Shown piece after piece: positions 43,845 through 51,851 of a stretch of 64,000 nucleotides of DNA. Each line of letters begins with the position of its first letter. Positions within the stretch are counted from its first letter, which is position 1. The notes below the pieces were generated by a model, which saw nothing but the letters and a program-made list of their open reading frames with translations, was not told the DNA's origin and made no database searches. The DNA comes from Caldilineaceae bacterium bin5. Lineage in GTDB: Bacteria; Chloroflexota; Anaerolineae; Caldilineales; Caldilineaceae. Both the position numbers and the translations under genes were made by a program. The DNA lies in contig MPML01000003.1 in assembly GCA_002238445.1 (NCBI GenBank), positions 1-64,000 on the forward strand. The letters are read 5' to 3'.

Positions 43845-44034
43845 CGTTGCCTATCTCATTGAAATAACTCGAATTGCGTCTTCTTTCTCAGTATTAGCAA
43901 TAACCTCCACAGTCCCTTTCAACACTCCTTTTCCAATCACATCTGTCGTTCTCAAATGAAATGATTGCTAGTTCAGGGACTACTCTCGCATCAACAAAGT
44001 CCAGGTGGTGCTTGCCAAGATAGGAAATTCGCAT
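43845..44034 (-). pseudogene. Inactivated BrnT-like toxin remnant
   Basis: From an ATG at 44034 the frame reads MRISYLGKHHLDFVDARVVPELAIISFENDR, which matches the KHG.DF..A..VF...F...DDR part of BrnT. A frameshift then moves the homology into another frame: DVIGKGVLKGTVEVIANTEKEDAIRVISMR, the familiar T...IR.ISMR end. The next codon is TAG, where toxins have Lys or Glu, followed by A-T-N-S-E in the same frame. At least one frameshift and one nonsense change show that the toxin is dead, while the antitoxin downstream is intact. Confidence 0.65.
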
Positions 44035-44069
44035 TGCCTCGGATTATTCAACTCCCGTCAGTGAACTAT

Positions 44070-44087
44070 TATGCATAAATATACATA
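44070..44087. promoter_or_regulatory. Imperfect palindrome upstream of the brnT remnant
   Basis: TATGCATA (44070-44077), AA, TATACATA (44080-44087): 7 of 8 arm positions are complementary. It lies about 36-53 bp upstream of the toxin remnant start, in an AT-rich stretch, where an autoregulated toxin-antitoxin promoter would be. A BrnA-type ribbon-helix-helix protein could bind it (inference). Confidence 0.35.
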
Positions 44088-44399
44088 TTGCAAGCTTGAA
44101 ACGGTCCAAAAAGGCCCTGATGCACCAAGAATGCTGTCTAGTCTTTGACGGTGGGAGGAATTACGTCTCTTTTCCGAATCAAAGGCAAAATGAAACCACG
44201 ACGAGAACGCGATCTGCATCCTGAGTTCGAGGGCGCCAACCCTCTCCGCAGGGAATTGCAGCGTTTAGGTCTCAAGTGGGTCAAACAGTAGGTAGCGCCG
44301 TTGATTTAAGACCGGCTTCTCGCAAGAGCGTTGCTAGTCCCTCTGCGCCAACGACGAATTCAAAACGTGGGGCCGCACGATTACCAGAAAAAGTCTCAC
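44088..44399. other. Gene-free stretch
   Basis: About 310 bp between the toxin remnant and the dehydratase gene. No supported gene or repeat. Confidence 0.4.
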
Positions 44400-45614
44400 C
44401 TATCCCCCTGAGACATCCTTAAGACTCGACGCGTCGCTGACCTCAATGTGGACATCACCACGCGCCAGCACCTCCGGCCGCAGCGCCGTGCCCAGGCCGG
44501 GCCGGTCCGGAAACTCCAGATGGCCGTCGCGGATAACCAACTGTTCGGTCATCACATCATTGTACCAGCCCTCGGTGTAGGCGCGTACCGTCTCCATGAT
44601 CATGGCATTGGGCGCGTGCGCCGCCAGATGGGCGGCCGACCACAACGCCACCGGGCCGATCGTGTCATGCGTGGTAAAGGGCAGGTAGTATGTATCCGCC
44701 AGGGAAACGATCTTGCGAGTCTCGGTCAGGCCGCCGGTCCAGGCCATGTCCGGCATTATGATGTGGGCCGCATTCTTCTCCACGACTTGCCGGAAGCCGA
44801 ACCGGGTGAAAAGGCGTTCGCTCACGCACAGCGGCACCTTTGTCGCCGCAGCTAAACGGGCGTATGAATCGACATTGTCGGCGGGGATGATCTCTTCCAG
44901 CCACATTATGTCGTAAGGTTCCAGCGCACGGCCTATATCAATAGCGATTGGCAGGTTCCAACGCGCGTGCCCCTCAATCGCAATCTGCATCTTGTCTCCC
45001 ACCGCCTCCCGGATCTGTTGGACCGGTTCAAGGCCGCGCCTGAGGTCTTCAGGATCCAGGTAATGACCGACAGGCCCCACCGCGCTGACGCCGGCGCGCT
45101 GGCCAACAGGCCCGCCCAGCGAAACGCCAAACTGATCCCAGGGCCAGAGTTTCATCGCTTTGGTCCCCGTAGCCAGCAACTCCTGCGCCAGTTCGCCTGC
45201 CCTTCCTTCACTCCAGGCGTGGTAGTCCATATGGGGGCCGTGGCTGACACAAGTGTTATAGATGGAGATGCGGTCGCGGCTGCGCCCGCCCAGCAGGTTG
45301 TAGATGGGTTGTCCTGTATACTGCCCCAGCAAGTCCCACAGTGCCACGTCAACCGTCGAAATGGCGCGCGTCTCCGCGCCGGCAAAGCCGAAGAAATTCA
45401 CCGTGGCGAACATGTTGCTCCAGTGGCTCTCGATGTCAAAAACAGAGCGGCCCACCAGCAGATTGGCAAAGACATCATGTATCACCGCCGCCACCGCGCG
45501 CGGCACGTAATAAGTCTCGCCTAGCCCTATAAGTCCCTCGTCGGTGTGAATGCGCAGCCAGAGCGTATTGAACTGCTCTTCAAACCAGATCGTCTCCAGT
45601 TTCTGGATCTTCAA
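44400..45614 (-). CDS. Mandelate racemase/muconate lactonizing enzyme family protein (sugar-acid dehydratase type)
   Basis: The 404-residue enolase-superfamily enzyme has the N-terminal cap (HTDEGLIGLGETYYVPRAVAAVIHDVFANLL), DVALWDLLGQYTGQPIYNLLGGRS, KAMKLWPWDQFG with the Lys of the second strand, metal ligands in MQIAIEGHARWN, IMWLEEIIPADN and LCVSERLFTRFG, and the His-Asp pair TTHDTIGP. It is probably a lyase acting on an acid sugar of the galactonate/gluconate kind. The start is TTG at 45614, fixed by AGGAGG 5 nt upstream that overlaps the end of the permease gene. A decayed copy exists at 49565-50351. Confidence 0.88.
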   Translation of the reverse strand: MKIQKLETIWFEEQFNTLWLRIHTDEGLIGLGETYYVPRAVAAVIHDVFANLLVGRSVFDIESHWSNMFATVNFFGFAGAETRAISTVDVALWDLLGQYTGQPIYNLLGGRSRDRISIYNTCVSHGPHMDYHAWSEGRAGELAQELLATGTKAMKLWPWDQFGVSLGGPVGQRAGVSAVGPVGHYLDPEDLRRGLEPVQQIREAVGDKMQIAIEGHARWNLPIAIDIGRALEPYDIMWLEEIIPADNVDSYARLAAATKVPLCVSERLFTRFGFRQVVEKNAAHIIMPDMAWTGGLTETRKIVSLADTYYLPFTTHDTIGPVALWSAAHLAAHAPNAMIMETVRAYTEGWYNDVMTEQLVIRDGHLEFPDRPGLGTALRPEVLARGDVHIEVSDASSLKDVSGG

Positions 45615-45623
45615 CTCTTCCTC

Positions 45624-46490
45624 CTACGCTTTCAGCCCGGTCATGGTGATGCCCCGAATGAACTGTTTCTGCGCCACGGCGTAAAGTAGCATGACCGGAG
45701 CCACGGTCAGCATGGAGCCGGCCGCCCACATATCATAACGCTCCCAATAAAGGCTGCGCAGCCCGGCCAGGACGAGGGGCAACGTCTGCGACTTTGGACT
45801 TGTCAGGACCACCAACGGCCACAGGAAGTTGTCCCAATTGAATAGAAAGGTGAAGACGGCCAAAGCTGCCATCGGCGCCGTGGAAAGTGGTATGATGATG
45901 CGGCTGAAGATCCACCATTCCGACGCGCCGTCAATGCGGCCGGCATCGATCAGATCGGAGGGGATCCCCTCCAGAAACTGGCGCATCAGAAAGATGCCAA
46001 ACGTGGAAAACAGCACCGGTACAATCACCCCGCCCAGCTTGTTGTTCAGCCCGATGTCGGCGATAGTCACGTAGAGGGGCACCAGGACGACCGCAAACGG
46101 GACCATCATCGTTGAGAGGATCACGATGAAGAGTTGCTCTTTTCCCCAAAATCGGTACTTGGCGAAGACGTAGGCCGCCGCCGCCGAAGTCAGCACCACG
46201 CAGCCCGTTACTATCAGAGATACGATCGTGCTGTTCCAAAAAGCCTGTGGGAAGTTCGCCCGGAAGAGGATTGCACGGTAGTTGTCCACAGTCCAGGCCA
46301 GCGGCACAAGGCTTTCACCGCTGGTGAGTTCGACATACGACTTGAAGGAGCCGAAGAACATCCACACGAACGGCATGACCGAAACAAAGGCGATAGCCAG
46401 CAGAATTGCATGGATCAAGGCAAAGCGGGCCTGCTCGATCAGGGTCGCCATCCGGTATCTGGAAATTGTAACGGTGTTGTCGCTTTTCAT
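45624..46490 (-). CDS. Carbohydrate ABC transporter permease, MalG-like (importer 3)
   Basis: The 288-residue protein (from the ATG at 46490; the frame opens with GTG at 46505) has helix 1 at FALIHAILLAIAFVSVMPFVWMF and the EAA loop DLIDAGRIDGASEWWIFSRIIIPL, and ends FIRGITMTGLKA. It lies between the MalF-like gene and the dehydratase and overlaps the ribosome site of the latter. A nearly identical second copy is at 50361-51227. Confidence 0.9.
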   Translation of the reverse strand: MKSDNTVTISRYRMATLIEQARFALIHAILLAIAFVSVMPFVWMFFGSFKSYVELTSGESLVPLAWTVDNYRAILFRANFPQAFWNSTIVSLIVTGCVVLTSAAAAYVFAKYRFWGKEQLFIVILSTMMVPFAVVLVPLYVTIADIGLNNKLGGVIVPVLFSTFGIFLMRQFLEGIPSDLIDAGRIDGASEWWIFSRIIIPLSTAPMAALAVFTFLFNWDNFLWPLVVLTSPKSQTLPLVLAGLRSLYWERYDMWAAGSMLTVAPVMLLYAVAQKQFIRGITMTGLKA

Positions 46491-46559
46491 ATGTTGTAAA
46501 TGCACTGCCGTTTCGCTGCCGGACCGATCTTGCTTCCCGCCCCCGCTAACCGCCTTCGT

Positions 46560-47483
46560 TCAATAGCTCCAACTTGGCCGCAGAATCCGCAACTGCACAA
46601 CGGTGATCACGAATACGAAGATAAAGAGAGTAAAGGCAGTCGCGGTGGCGAAACCAAAGCGAAGATTGGTGAAGGCTTCGTTGTATACGAGCAAGTTCAT
46701 TACGTAAGTGGCATTGCCCGGCCCGCCCGCTTGTGAGGGCATGACCACTACTTGGGTGAATACCTGCAAACCGTGCATCACGATCAGAACACTGACCAGC
46801 GTTAGCGTATGCCCCAGCAGCGGCAGAGTTACACGCCAGAACCGTTGCCAGATGCCCGCCCCGTCCACCTTGGCCGCGTCATACATCTCTTCCGGGATGT
46901 TCAACATGCCCGCGGTCAGAATCACCACGTAGAAGCCGAGCGCCTTCCAGATGTCCACGCCGATCACCGAATATAGCGCAGTCTCGTGGCTGGTGAGGAA
47001 CTGGCTTGGCGGGATTCCCACTGATTTCAGAATCTGATTGATCTGACCGAGTTGGGGGTTCATCAGCATCTTGAACAGGAGCGAGATCGCCACCAGCGAG
47101 ACGACCACGGGCAGGAAGATTACGAATTGATAAAAGTTGCGCCCGCGCGTCACCGAAGTCAGGCAGGCGGAAACGAAGAGGGCCAGCGGAACCATGCCAG
47201 CATAGAAGACCGCCGCATAGACGAGCGTGTTGCGGATCGAAACCCAGAACAAATTGTATTCGAACAGCATTCGGAAATGCCGCAGACCGACGAAGGGACT
47301 CTGATCGGGCTGCAGGATCTTGTACTCGACCACTGCCATCCAGAAAGCGCGCAGGATCGGCGAAAAAGCGAACCAGACGTACCAGATGATCAGCGGGGAC
47401 AGCACGGCCAGGCCGAACCAGAATTGAGGCTTGCGCAAAATTCGGCGCGTTTCCGTAAGCCGGTCACCAGGCTGTCTAACCAT
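46560..47483 (-). CDS. Carbohydrate ABC transporter permease, MalF-like (importer 3)
   Basis: The ATG at 47483 is preceded by GGGGGAG and gives 307 residues; the longer frame from 47519 uses a TTG with no ribosome site. Helix 1 is WFGLAVLSPLIIWYVWFAFSPI and the EAA loop is EMYDAAKVDGAGIWQRFWRVTLPLL near residue 205. It pairs with the MalG-like gene downstream. A rearranged fragment of a duplicate is at 51298-51630. Confidence 0.9.
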   Translation of the reverse strand: MVRQPGDRLTETRRILRKPQFWFGLAVLSPLIIWYVWFAFSPILRAFWMAVVEYKILQPDQSPFVGLRHFRMLFEYNLFWVSIRNTLVYAAVFYAGMVPLALFVSACLTSVTRGRNFYQFVIFLPVVVSLVAISLLFKMLMNPQLGQINQILKSVGIPPSQFLTSHETALYSVIGVDIWKALGFYVVILTAGMLNIPEEMYDAAKVDGAGIWQRFWRVTLPLLGHTLTLVSVLIVMHGLQVFTQVVVMPSQAGGPGNATYVMNLLVYNEAFTNLRFGFATATAFTLFIFVFVITVVQLRILRPSWSY

Positions 47484-47608
47484 CACTCTGACTCCCCCGA
47501 AGGCAGAATCACCGGACAAGGCCTATTCATTCTATTCTCCAAAGGGGCGAGCAGGTTCCCAAATCTGCGTGGAAACCTGCTCCATTCCTTCCGTCGTTTA
47601 CGCGGTGC

Positions 47609-49000
47609 TTATGACTGGGCTTCCAGCCATTGCTCGTGATGTTGAATCATCTCGGCCTGCATCTGATCACACGCCTCGGCGATGACCAACTCGCCCGTGC
47701 GCACCTGTGTGATCGCCGTTGACGTGATCCGCTCCATCTCGGAGGGGATTCCGAATCCCCAGCCATAGTACACCGTGTTGGTTAACACATTTACGCTGCG
47801 ACGTACGCTGCGCTTAACAGGGTTATCGCCCTCGTAAATGTCGGAGTGCATCACTTCGACAGCAGCAGGCATACTACCACCGTAGATTCCCGAAAAGATA
47901 TACTGCGCATCATAAGTACACATATAGCGCAGGAACTCAATCCCTACGTCTTGACTCTCCGCTTCCTTTGGCACCTCGAACCCCCAACCGCCTTCACCGA
48001 CGAAAAGCGGATCCTGTCCCAGTGTAGTAGGCGGTCTTGCTACCGCTTCGATTGGCAGGCCGATCTTGGCCCCCTCGCCGGCCATCGCGTTGTTCCCCAT
48101 CGCCACGGCAACTCGCCCAGCCAAGAGAGCATTGAAGTGAGACGTATCCAAGTGTGCCTCGATCCCGCGTTGGAAGATGGGCTCGTCTACATAGATCCTG
48201 AGGGCCTCCATAGCCGCTTCACTATTGAGGAAAAACTCCTGGTTGGCGGAGTCCCACCAGTCCTGCCCCAGGTCGCGCATGATGCCCATCCAGGTGCGGT
48301 TGTCCCAACCCTGGCCGTTCAAGCCCCAGACCTTGACATTGCCGTCGTCGTCGGTCTGCTGAAGAATCTCTGCCAAATGCCAGACCGACTCGAAACTGTC
48401 AAACCAACCCAACTCCAGCGCGGTGTTCCATATTTCCATGGCCTCGTCGCCGGCCTCCTCGACCCAATCAGTGCGCACGCCGACCGCCTGCCCCACGTTA
48501 TTGTCCTCGACCGGGATACCCCAATGGTGTCCGTCGTAGAAGTATGCGCCGATCGCGCCGGGATTGAAGAACTCATCAGGATCGATGCCGGCAGGCTCGA
48601 ATACTGCCTCTGCCATCGGTATCAAGGCCCCCTGTTCCAGCAAGGGCACAAGCTGTTTGCCCATGATGCAGGTCACGTCGGGAACCGTACCCGCGGCCAT
48701 GGCCGAGATTACTTTGGTCTCCAGCGGCCACGCCTGCGGCTCCACAACCGCCACTGCGCCGGACACTTCCTTAAAGGCATCAGACAGCATGTGGTAACGC
48801 TCTACGTGGGGGTCATACTGCAATCCCCACAAGATATACTCCCTGCCCTCAATGCCAGCCTGCGTCTCAGACGCGGCGGACTCTCCCCCTGAACTCTCCT
48901 GCGCTGGCGTGGCTGGCGCGCAAGCCGCCAACGCGCCGCCAACAACGGCAATGCCGCCGAGCCGCAAAAATGATCGCCTGCTCATAGCTCTGTGATTCAT
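47609..49000 (-). CDS. Extracellular sugar-binding lipoprotein of ABC transporter (importer 3)
   Basis: The 463-residue protein starts MNHRAMSRRSFLRLGG (Tat motif) and has the lipobox GALAAC. The mature part has the type 1 binding fold (EYILWGLQYDPHVERYHMLSDAF, GTVPDVTCIMGKQLVPLLEQGALIPM, PKEAESQDVGIEFLRYM). AAAGGAGAAAAG is the ribosome site. It is the first gene of importer 3, followed by MalF, MalG and the dehydratase, so the imported solute is probably an acid sugar or its precursor. Confidence 0.9.
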   Translation of the reverse strand: MNHRAMSRRSFLRLGGIAVVGGALAACAPATPAQESSGGESAASETQAGIEGREYILWGLQYDPHVERYHMLSDAFKEVSGAVAVVEPQAWPLETKVISAMAAGTVPDVTCIMGKQLVPLLEQGALIPMAEAVFEPAGIDPDEFFNPGAIGAYFYDGHHWGIPVEDNNVGQAVGVRTDWVEEAGDEAMEIWNTALELGWFDSFESVWHLAEILQQTDDDGNVKVWGLNGQGWDNRTWMGIMRDLGQDWWDSANQEFFLNSEAAMEALRIYVDEPIFQRGIEAHLDTSHFNALLAGRVAVAMGNNAMAGEGAKIGLPIEAVARPPTTLGQDPLFVGEGGWGFEVPKEAESQDVGIEFLRYMCTYDAQYIFSGIYGGSMPAAVEVMHSDIYEGDNPVKRSVRRSVNVLTNTVYYGWGFGIPSEMERITSTAITQVRTGELVIAEACDQMQAEMIQHHEQWLEAQS

Positions 49001-49281
49001 CGTCTTTTCTCCTTTCAGAGTGGTAACGTGACGTTCAGAAACTGCATGGGATGCTAGTGCAAAATGGCTACGAGAACTCGCGTTGGGCTCTAATTTGGCC
49101 AGTTGGGCTGTCCCAAGGGATCTCTTGCCGCCCTCACATTAGGAAAGGCCATCCACCACGTGGGTCGGACGGGATAATCAGCAAGCTGCAGGGCGTCGAA
49201 GCCCCTTATGGAAAAGGAATCAGATGCCTATGATCTGACCGAATCGAAGGGGTAAAAGAATAGACTTGGGTTGATGACCTA
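49001..49281. other. Upstream region of importer 3
   Basis: About 280 bp with no supported gene; should contain the minus-strand promoter of importer 3, but no clear boxes were seen. Confidence 0.4.
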
Positions 49282-49302
49282 TTCTCCTGAAAGATAGGAG
49301 AA
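49282..49302. other. Inverted repeat TTCTCCT/AGGAGAA
   Basis: TTCTCCT and AGGAGAA flank GAAAGAT. A 7-bp perfect inverted repeat with no T-tract, so more like an operator or mRNA hairpin than a terminator. It lies at the edge of the duplicated promoter segment. Confidence 0.4.
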
Positions 49303-49510
49303 GATCGCCACTTGTTTGACAGGCAAAAACAATTGACAATATATTTGTTCCAGGCAATATCGTAGCACAACCCCAGTGAGTTCGCAAGCAGTTTTTTTGC
49401 AAAAAAAGGGCTCTCACCCGCGACTCCGCATACGCCTCGGACTCGCCTAAACTCCCCTTCCGCAGGGAGTCTTAGCAGGCTTTGAGAATGCGGCACTGGA
49501 GTGTTGATAG
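49300..49510. repeat. Duplicated promoter segment, left copy
   Basis: This stretch shares with 51630-51850 TTTGACAGGC/TTGACAGGC, AAAACAATTGACA, ATCGTAGCACAACCCCAGTGAGTTCG and CCGCATACGCC in the same order. It is a homologous direct repeat bounding the decayed importer duplicate. Here it points at a pseudogene on the opposite strand and drives nothing obvious. Confidence 0.75.
49316..49345 (+). promoter_or_regulatory. Promoter candidate in left duplicated segment
   Basis: TTGACA (49316-49321), 18-bp spacer, TATATT (49340-49345). The same boxes are conserved in the right copy (51644-51673). No plus-strand gene follows within the remnant region, so it is probably an orphan. Confidence 0.5.
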
Positions 49511-49564
49511 CAGCAGGACATCCCAAGTCTGAATTGTGTCATCCAAAAGAATTCCTCATGGTGC

Positions 49565-50351
49565 GTTTGACCGCCGAACTGATCCCATGGCCAGATTTTC
49601 ATTACCCGGCCACCTGTTGCCAGCAGCTCCTGCACCAAGTCGCCTACCCGTCCCTCCATCCAGGCGTGGTAGTCCATTTGGGGGCCATGGCTTACACAGG
49701 TGTCAAAAACGCAACTACTCAGCCGCAACTGATTCGCAACCCTGAACGAGGGGAGCAAAGGTGTTTTTCTCCCCTCATTGTTGTATTCTGGGCGGTCGGG
49801 CCTTCGGCCCTCCCTTGTGCAGGGGCTGCGCCCCCGCAACGCCCCCCTCCAAGACCATCCCTCACCGACCGTGTGCCTTCTTCGCAACGTGTCGGCTGGC
49901 GAGCATGGCCGTGGCTGTACACCAGTTGCGTCACCAAGAACCTGAATGGTTCCCGAGATGACTGGCTGGTCAACTACTGTGGCTTTGCAGTTACTCAAAA
50001 ACTAAGAAGTGGTCACCGCTGTGCCCGCCCAAAAGGAGGTAAATGGGCTGGCCCGTGTACCGTCCGAGCAGATCACACAGAGCCACTTGAACAGTCGGGA
50101 TTGCGCGCATTTTGGCACGGGCGAAGCTGAAGAAGTTCACTGTGGCGAGCAAGTTGCTCCAATGGTTTTCGATATCGAGAATAAAGCGCCTTACCAGCAG
50201 GTTGGCAAAGACATCATGTATCACCACCGCCACCGCGCAACAAATAGTATGTTTCGCCCAACCCTCCCCGCCCCTCGTCGGTGTGAAGGCGTAGTCAGAA
50301 AGTGTCTTACTGTCAATCAGACCAGTTGTACACCAGTTCCTGGATCTTCAA
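49565..50351 (-). pseudogene. Decayed copy of the sugar-acid dehydratase gene, split by a MITE
   Basis: The N-terminal part (50003-50351) encodes VIHDVFANLLVRRFILDIENHWSNLLATVNFF and LLGRYTGQPIYLLLGGHS. The next part (49565-49702) encodes FDTCVSHGPQMDYHAWMEGRVGDLVQELLATG and IWPWDQFGG. These are adjacent in the intact gene at 44400-45614 but here are separated by 284 bp of copy B plus an 8-bp duplication. Removing the insertion restores the spacing of the intact gene exactly. The last 220 codons are missing and the start region carries stops. The gene was a duplicate that died. Confidence 0.85.
49711..49994. mobile_element. Structured MITE-like repeat, copy B, with 8-bp target duplication
   Basis: The element is flanked by TCAAAAAC at 49703-49710 and 49995-50002, an exact 8-bp target duplication. 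Its ends are imperfect inverted repeats: GCAACTACTCAGCCGCA at the left and GTAACTGCAAAGCCACA at the right read on the other strand (12 of 17). Inside are hairpins GAGGGGAG/CTCCCCTC (49748-49776), GGGCC/GGCCC (49798-49810) and GGGGC/GCCCC. No protein is encoded, so a transposase elsewhere would have to move it. It sits inside the decayed dehydratase gene. Confidence 0.85.
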
Positions 50352-50360
50352 GTCTTCCTC

Positions 50361-51227
50361 CTACGCTTTCAGCCCGGTCATGGTGATGCCCCGAATGAAC
50401 TGCTTTTGCGCCACCGCGTAAAGCAGCATGACCGGAGCCACGGTTAGCATGGAGCCGGCCGACCACATCTCATAGCGGTCCAGATAGAGGCTGCGCAGCC
50501 CGGCCAGGACGAGGGGCAACGTTTGCGACTGCGGACTTGTCAGAACCACTGACGGCCACAGAAAGTTGTCCCAGTTGAATAGAAAGGTGAAGACGGCCAA
50601 AGCTGCCATCGGCGCCGTGGAAAGCGGGATAATGATGCGGCTGAAGATCCACCATTCCGAGGCACCGTCAATGCGGCCGGCATCGATCAGATCGGAGGGG
50701 ATCCCCTCCAGAAACTGGCGCATCAGAAAGATGCCAAACGTGGAGAACAGGACCGGTACGATCACCCCTCCCAGCTTGTTGTACAACCCAATGTCGGCGA
50801 TGGTCACGTAGAGGGGCACCAGGACGACCGCAAACGGGACCATCATCGTAGAGAGGATTACGATGAATAGTTGCTCTTTTCCCCAGAAGCGGTATTTGGC
50901 GAAGACGTAGGCCGCCGCCGCCGAAGTCAGCACCACGCAGCCCGATACGACCAACGATACGACTGCACTGTTCCAAAACGCCTTTGGGAAGTTCGCCCGG
51001 AAGATGATGGTGCGGTAATTGTCCAACGTCCAGACCTGCGGCACGAGGCTTTCACCGCTGGTGAGTTCGACATACGACTTGAACGAGCCGAAGAACATCC
51101 ACACGAACGGCATGACCGAAGTGAAGGCGAACGCCAGCAGTACCAGATGAATCACCGCAACGCGAACCTTTTCGAGAAGGGTCGCCATCCGATGTCTGGA
51201 ACTTGTGGCCGTATAGTCGCTCTTCAT
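50361..51227 (-). CDS. Carbohydrate ABC transporter permease, MalG-like (duplicate of importer 3 permease)
   Basis: The 288-residue product is almost the same as that of 45624-46490 (helix 1 VAVIHLVLLAFAFTSVMPFVWMF; EAA loop DLIDAGRIDGASEWWIFSRIIIPL; end FIRGITMTGLKA). The frame is fully intact, although its neighbours, the dehydratase and the MalF-like gene, are both remnants. It might be a recently orphaned gene that has not yet decayed, or it might still pair with the importer 3 MalF. No binding protein lies beside it. Confidence 0.85.
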   Translation of the reverse strand: MKSDYTATSSRHRMATLLEKVRVAVIHLVLLAFAFTSVMPFVWMFFGSFKSYVELTSGESLVPQVWTLDNYRTIIFRANFPKAFWNSAVVSLVVSGCVVLTSAAAAYVFAKYRFWGKEQLFIVILSTMMVPFAVVLVPLYVTIADIGLYNKLGGVIVPVLFSTFGIFLMRQFLEGIPSDLIDAGRIDGASEWWIFSRIIIPLSTAPMAALAVFTFLFNWDNFLWPSVVLTSPQSQTLPLVLAGLRSLYLDRYEMWSAGSMLTVAPVMLLYAVAQKQFIRGITMTGLKA

Positions 51228-51297
51228 AAGCTGGAAATGCACTGCCGTTTCACTATCGGTACGATCTCGCTTCCCGGCTCCGTTAACCGACTGCGTT

Positions 51298-51630
51298 CAA
51301 TAGCTCCACCTTGGGCGCATCATACATCTCTTGCGGGCAGTGCCAAATGCCGCACGCAGGACCACTACGTAAAAGCCAAGCACCTTTCAGATGTCCACCC
51401 CGATCACCGTGTAAAGCACAGTCTCGCGGCTGATGAGGAACTATTATGGCGGGATTCCCAATGATTTCAGAATCTGACTAATCTGGCCGAGTTGGGGGTT
51501 CAACTCCGTCTTGAATAGAAACGAAATCGCCGCCAACTAGACGACCACGGGCAGAAAGATCAGTAACTGCTGGAAGTCGCGCCCGCGCGTCGCCGAAGTC
51601 AGGAATCCGGAACCGAAGAGGGCCAGCGAT
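51298..51630 (-). pseudogene. Rearranged fragment of a MalF-like permease
   Basis: The DNA aligns with the importer 3 MalF gene: GTTCAATAGCTCCA (the 3' end with stop) is followed, after an internal deletion of roughly 285 bp, by sequence matching 46875-47190 (for example GCATCATACATCTCTTGCGGG and ATCTGGCCGAGTTGGGGGTTCA). Stops interrupt the remaining frames, and the 5' third is missing. It is the third gene of the decayed importer 3 duplicate. Confidence 0.8.
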
Positions 51631-51850
51631 GATCACTACCTGATTGACAGGCGAAAACAATTGACAGTATACTTTCTCTAGTCGAAATCGTAGCACAACC
51701 CCAGTGAGTTCGAAAGCGGATTTTGTGCGTAAGAAGGCTCTTAGCCTCGACCCGCATACGCCACGGACTCTCCCTGTACTGGCCTTCCGATTGGTGTCAA
51801 AGCAGGCTTAGGGAACGTCAAAACGCGGAGTAAACAGCAAGAGGCCATCC
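51630..51850. repeat. Duplicated promoter segment, right copy
   Basis: Homologous to 49300-49510 in the same orientation. This copy stands directly in front of the dehydrogenase gene at 51852 and is the likely original. The two copies bracket the remnant operon. Confidence 0.75.
51644..51673 (+). promoter_or_regulatory. Promoter candidate for the third 2-hydroxyacid dehydrogenase
   Basis: TTGACA (51644-51649), 18-bp spacer, TATACT (51668-51673), conserved in the left duplicated segment despite divergence around it. The gene starts 178 bp downstream. Confidence 0.55.
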
Positions 51851-51851
51851 C

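Noticed and set aside
49447-49998. 183-codon minus-strand frame across the MITE
   Set aside because: It is a chance fusion of dehydratase remnant and MITE sequence; the flanking duplication shows the MITE is an insertion.
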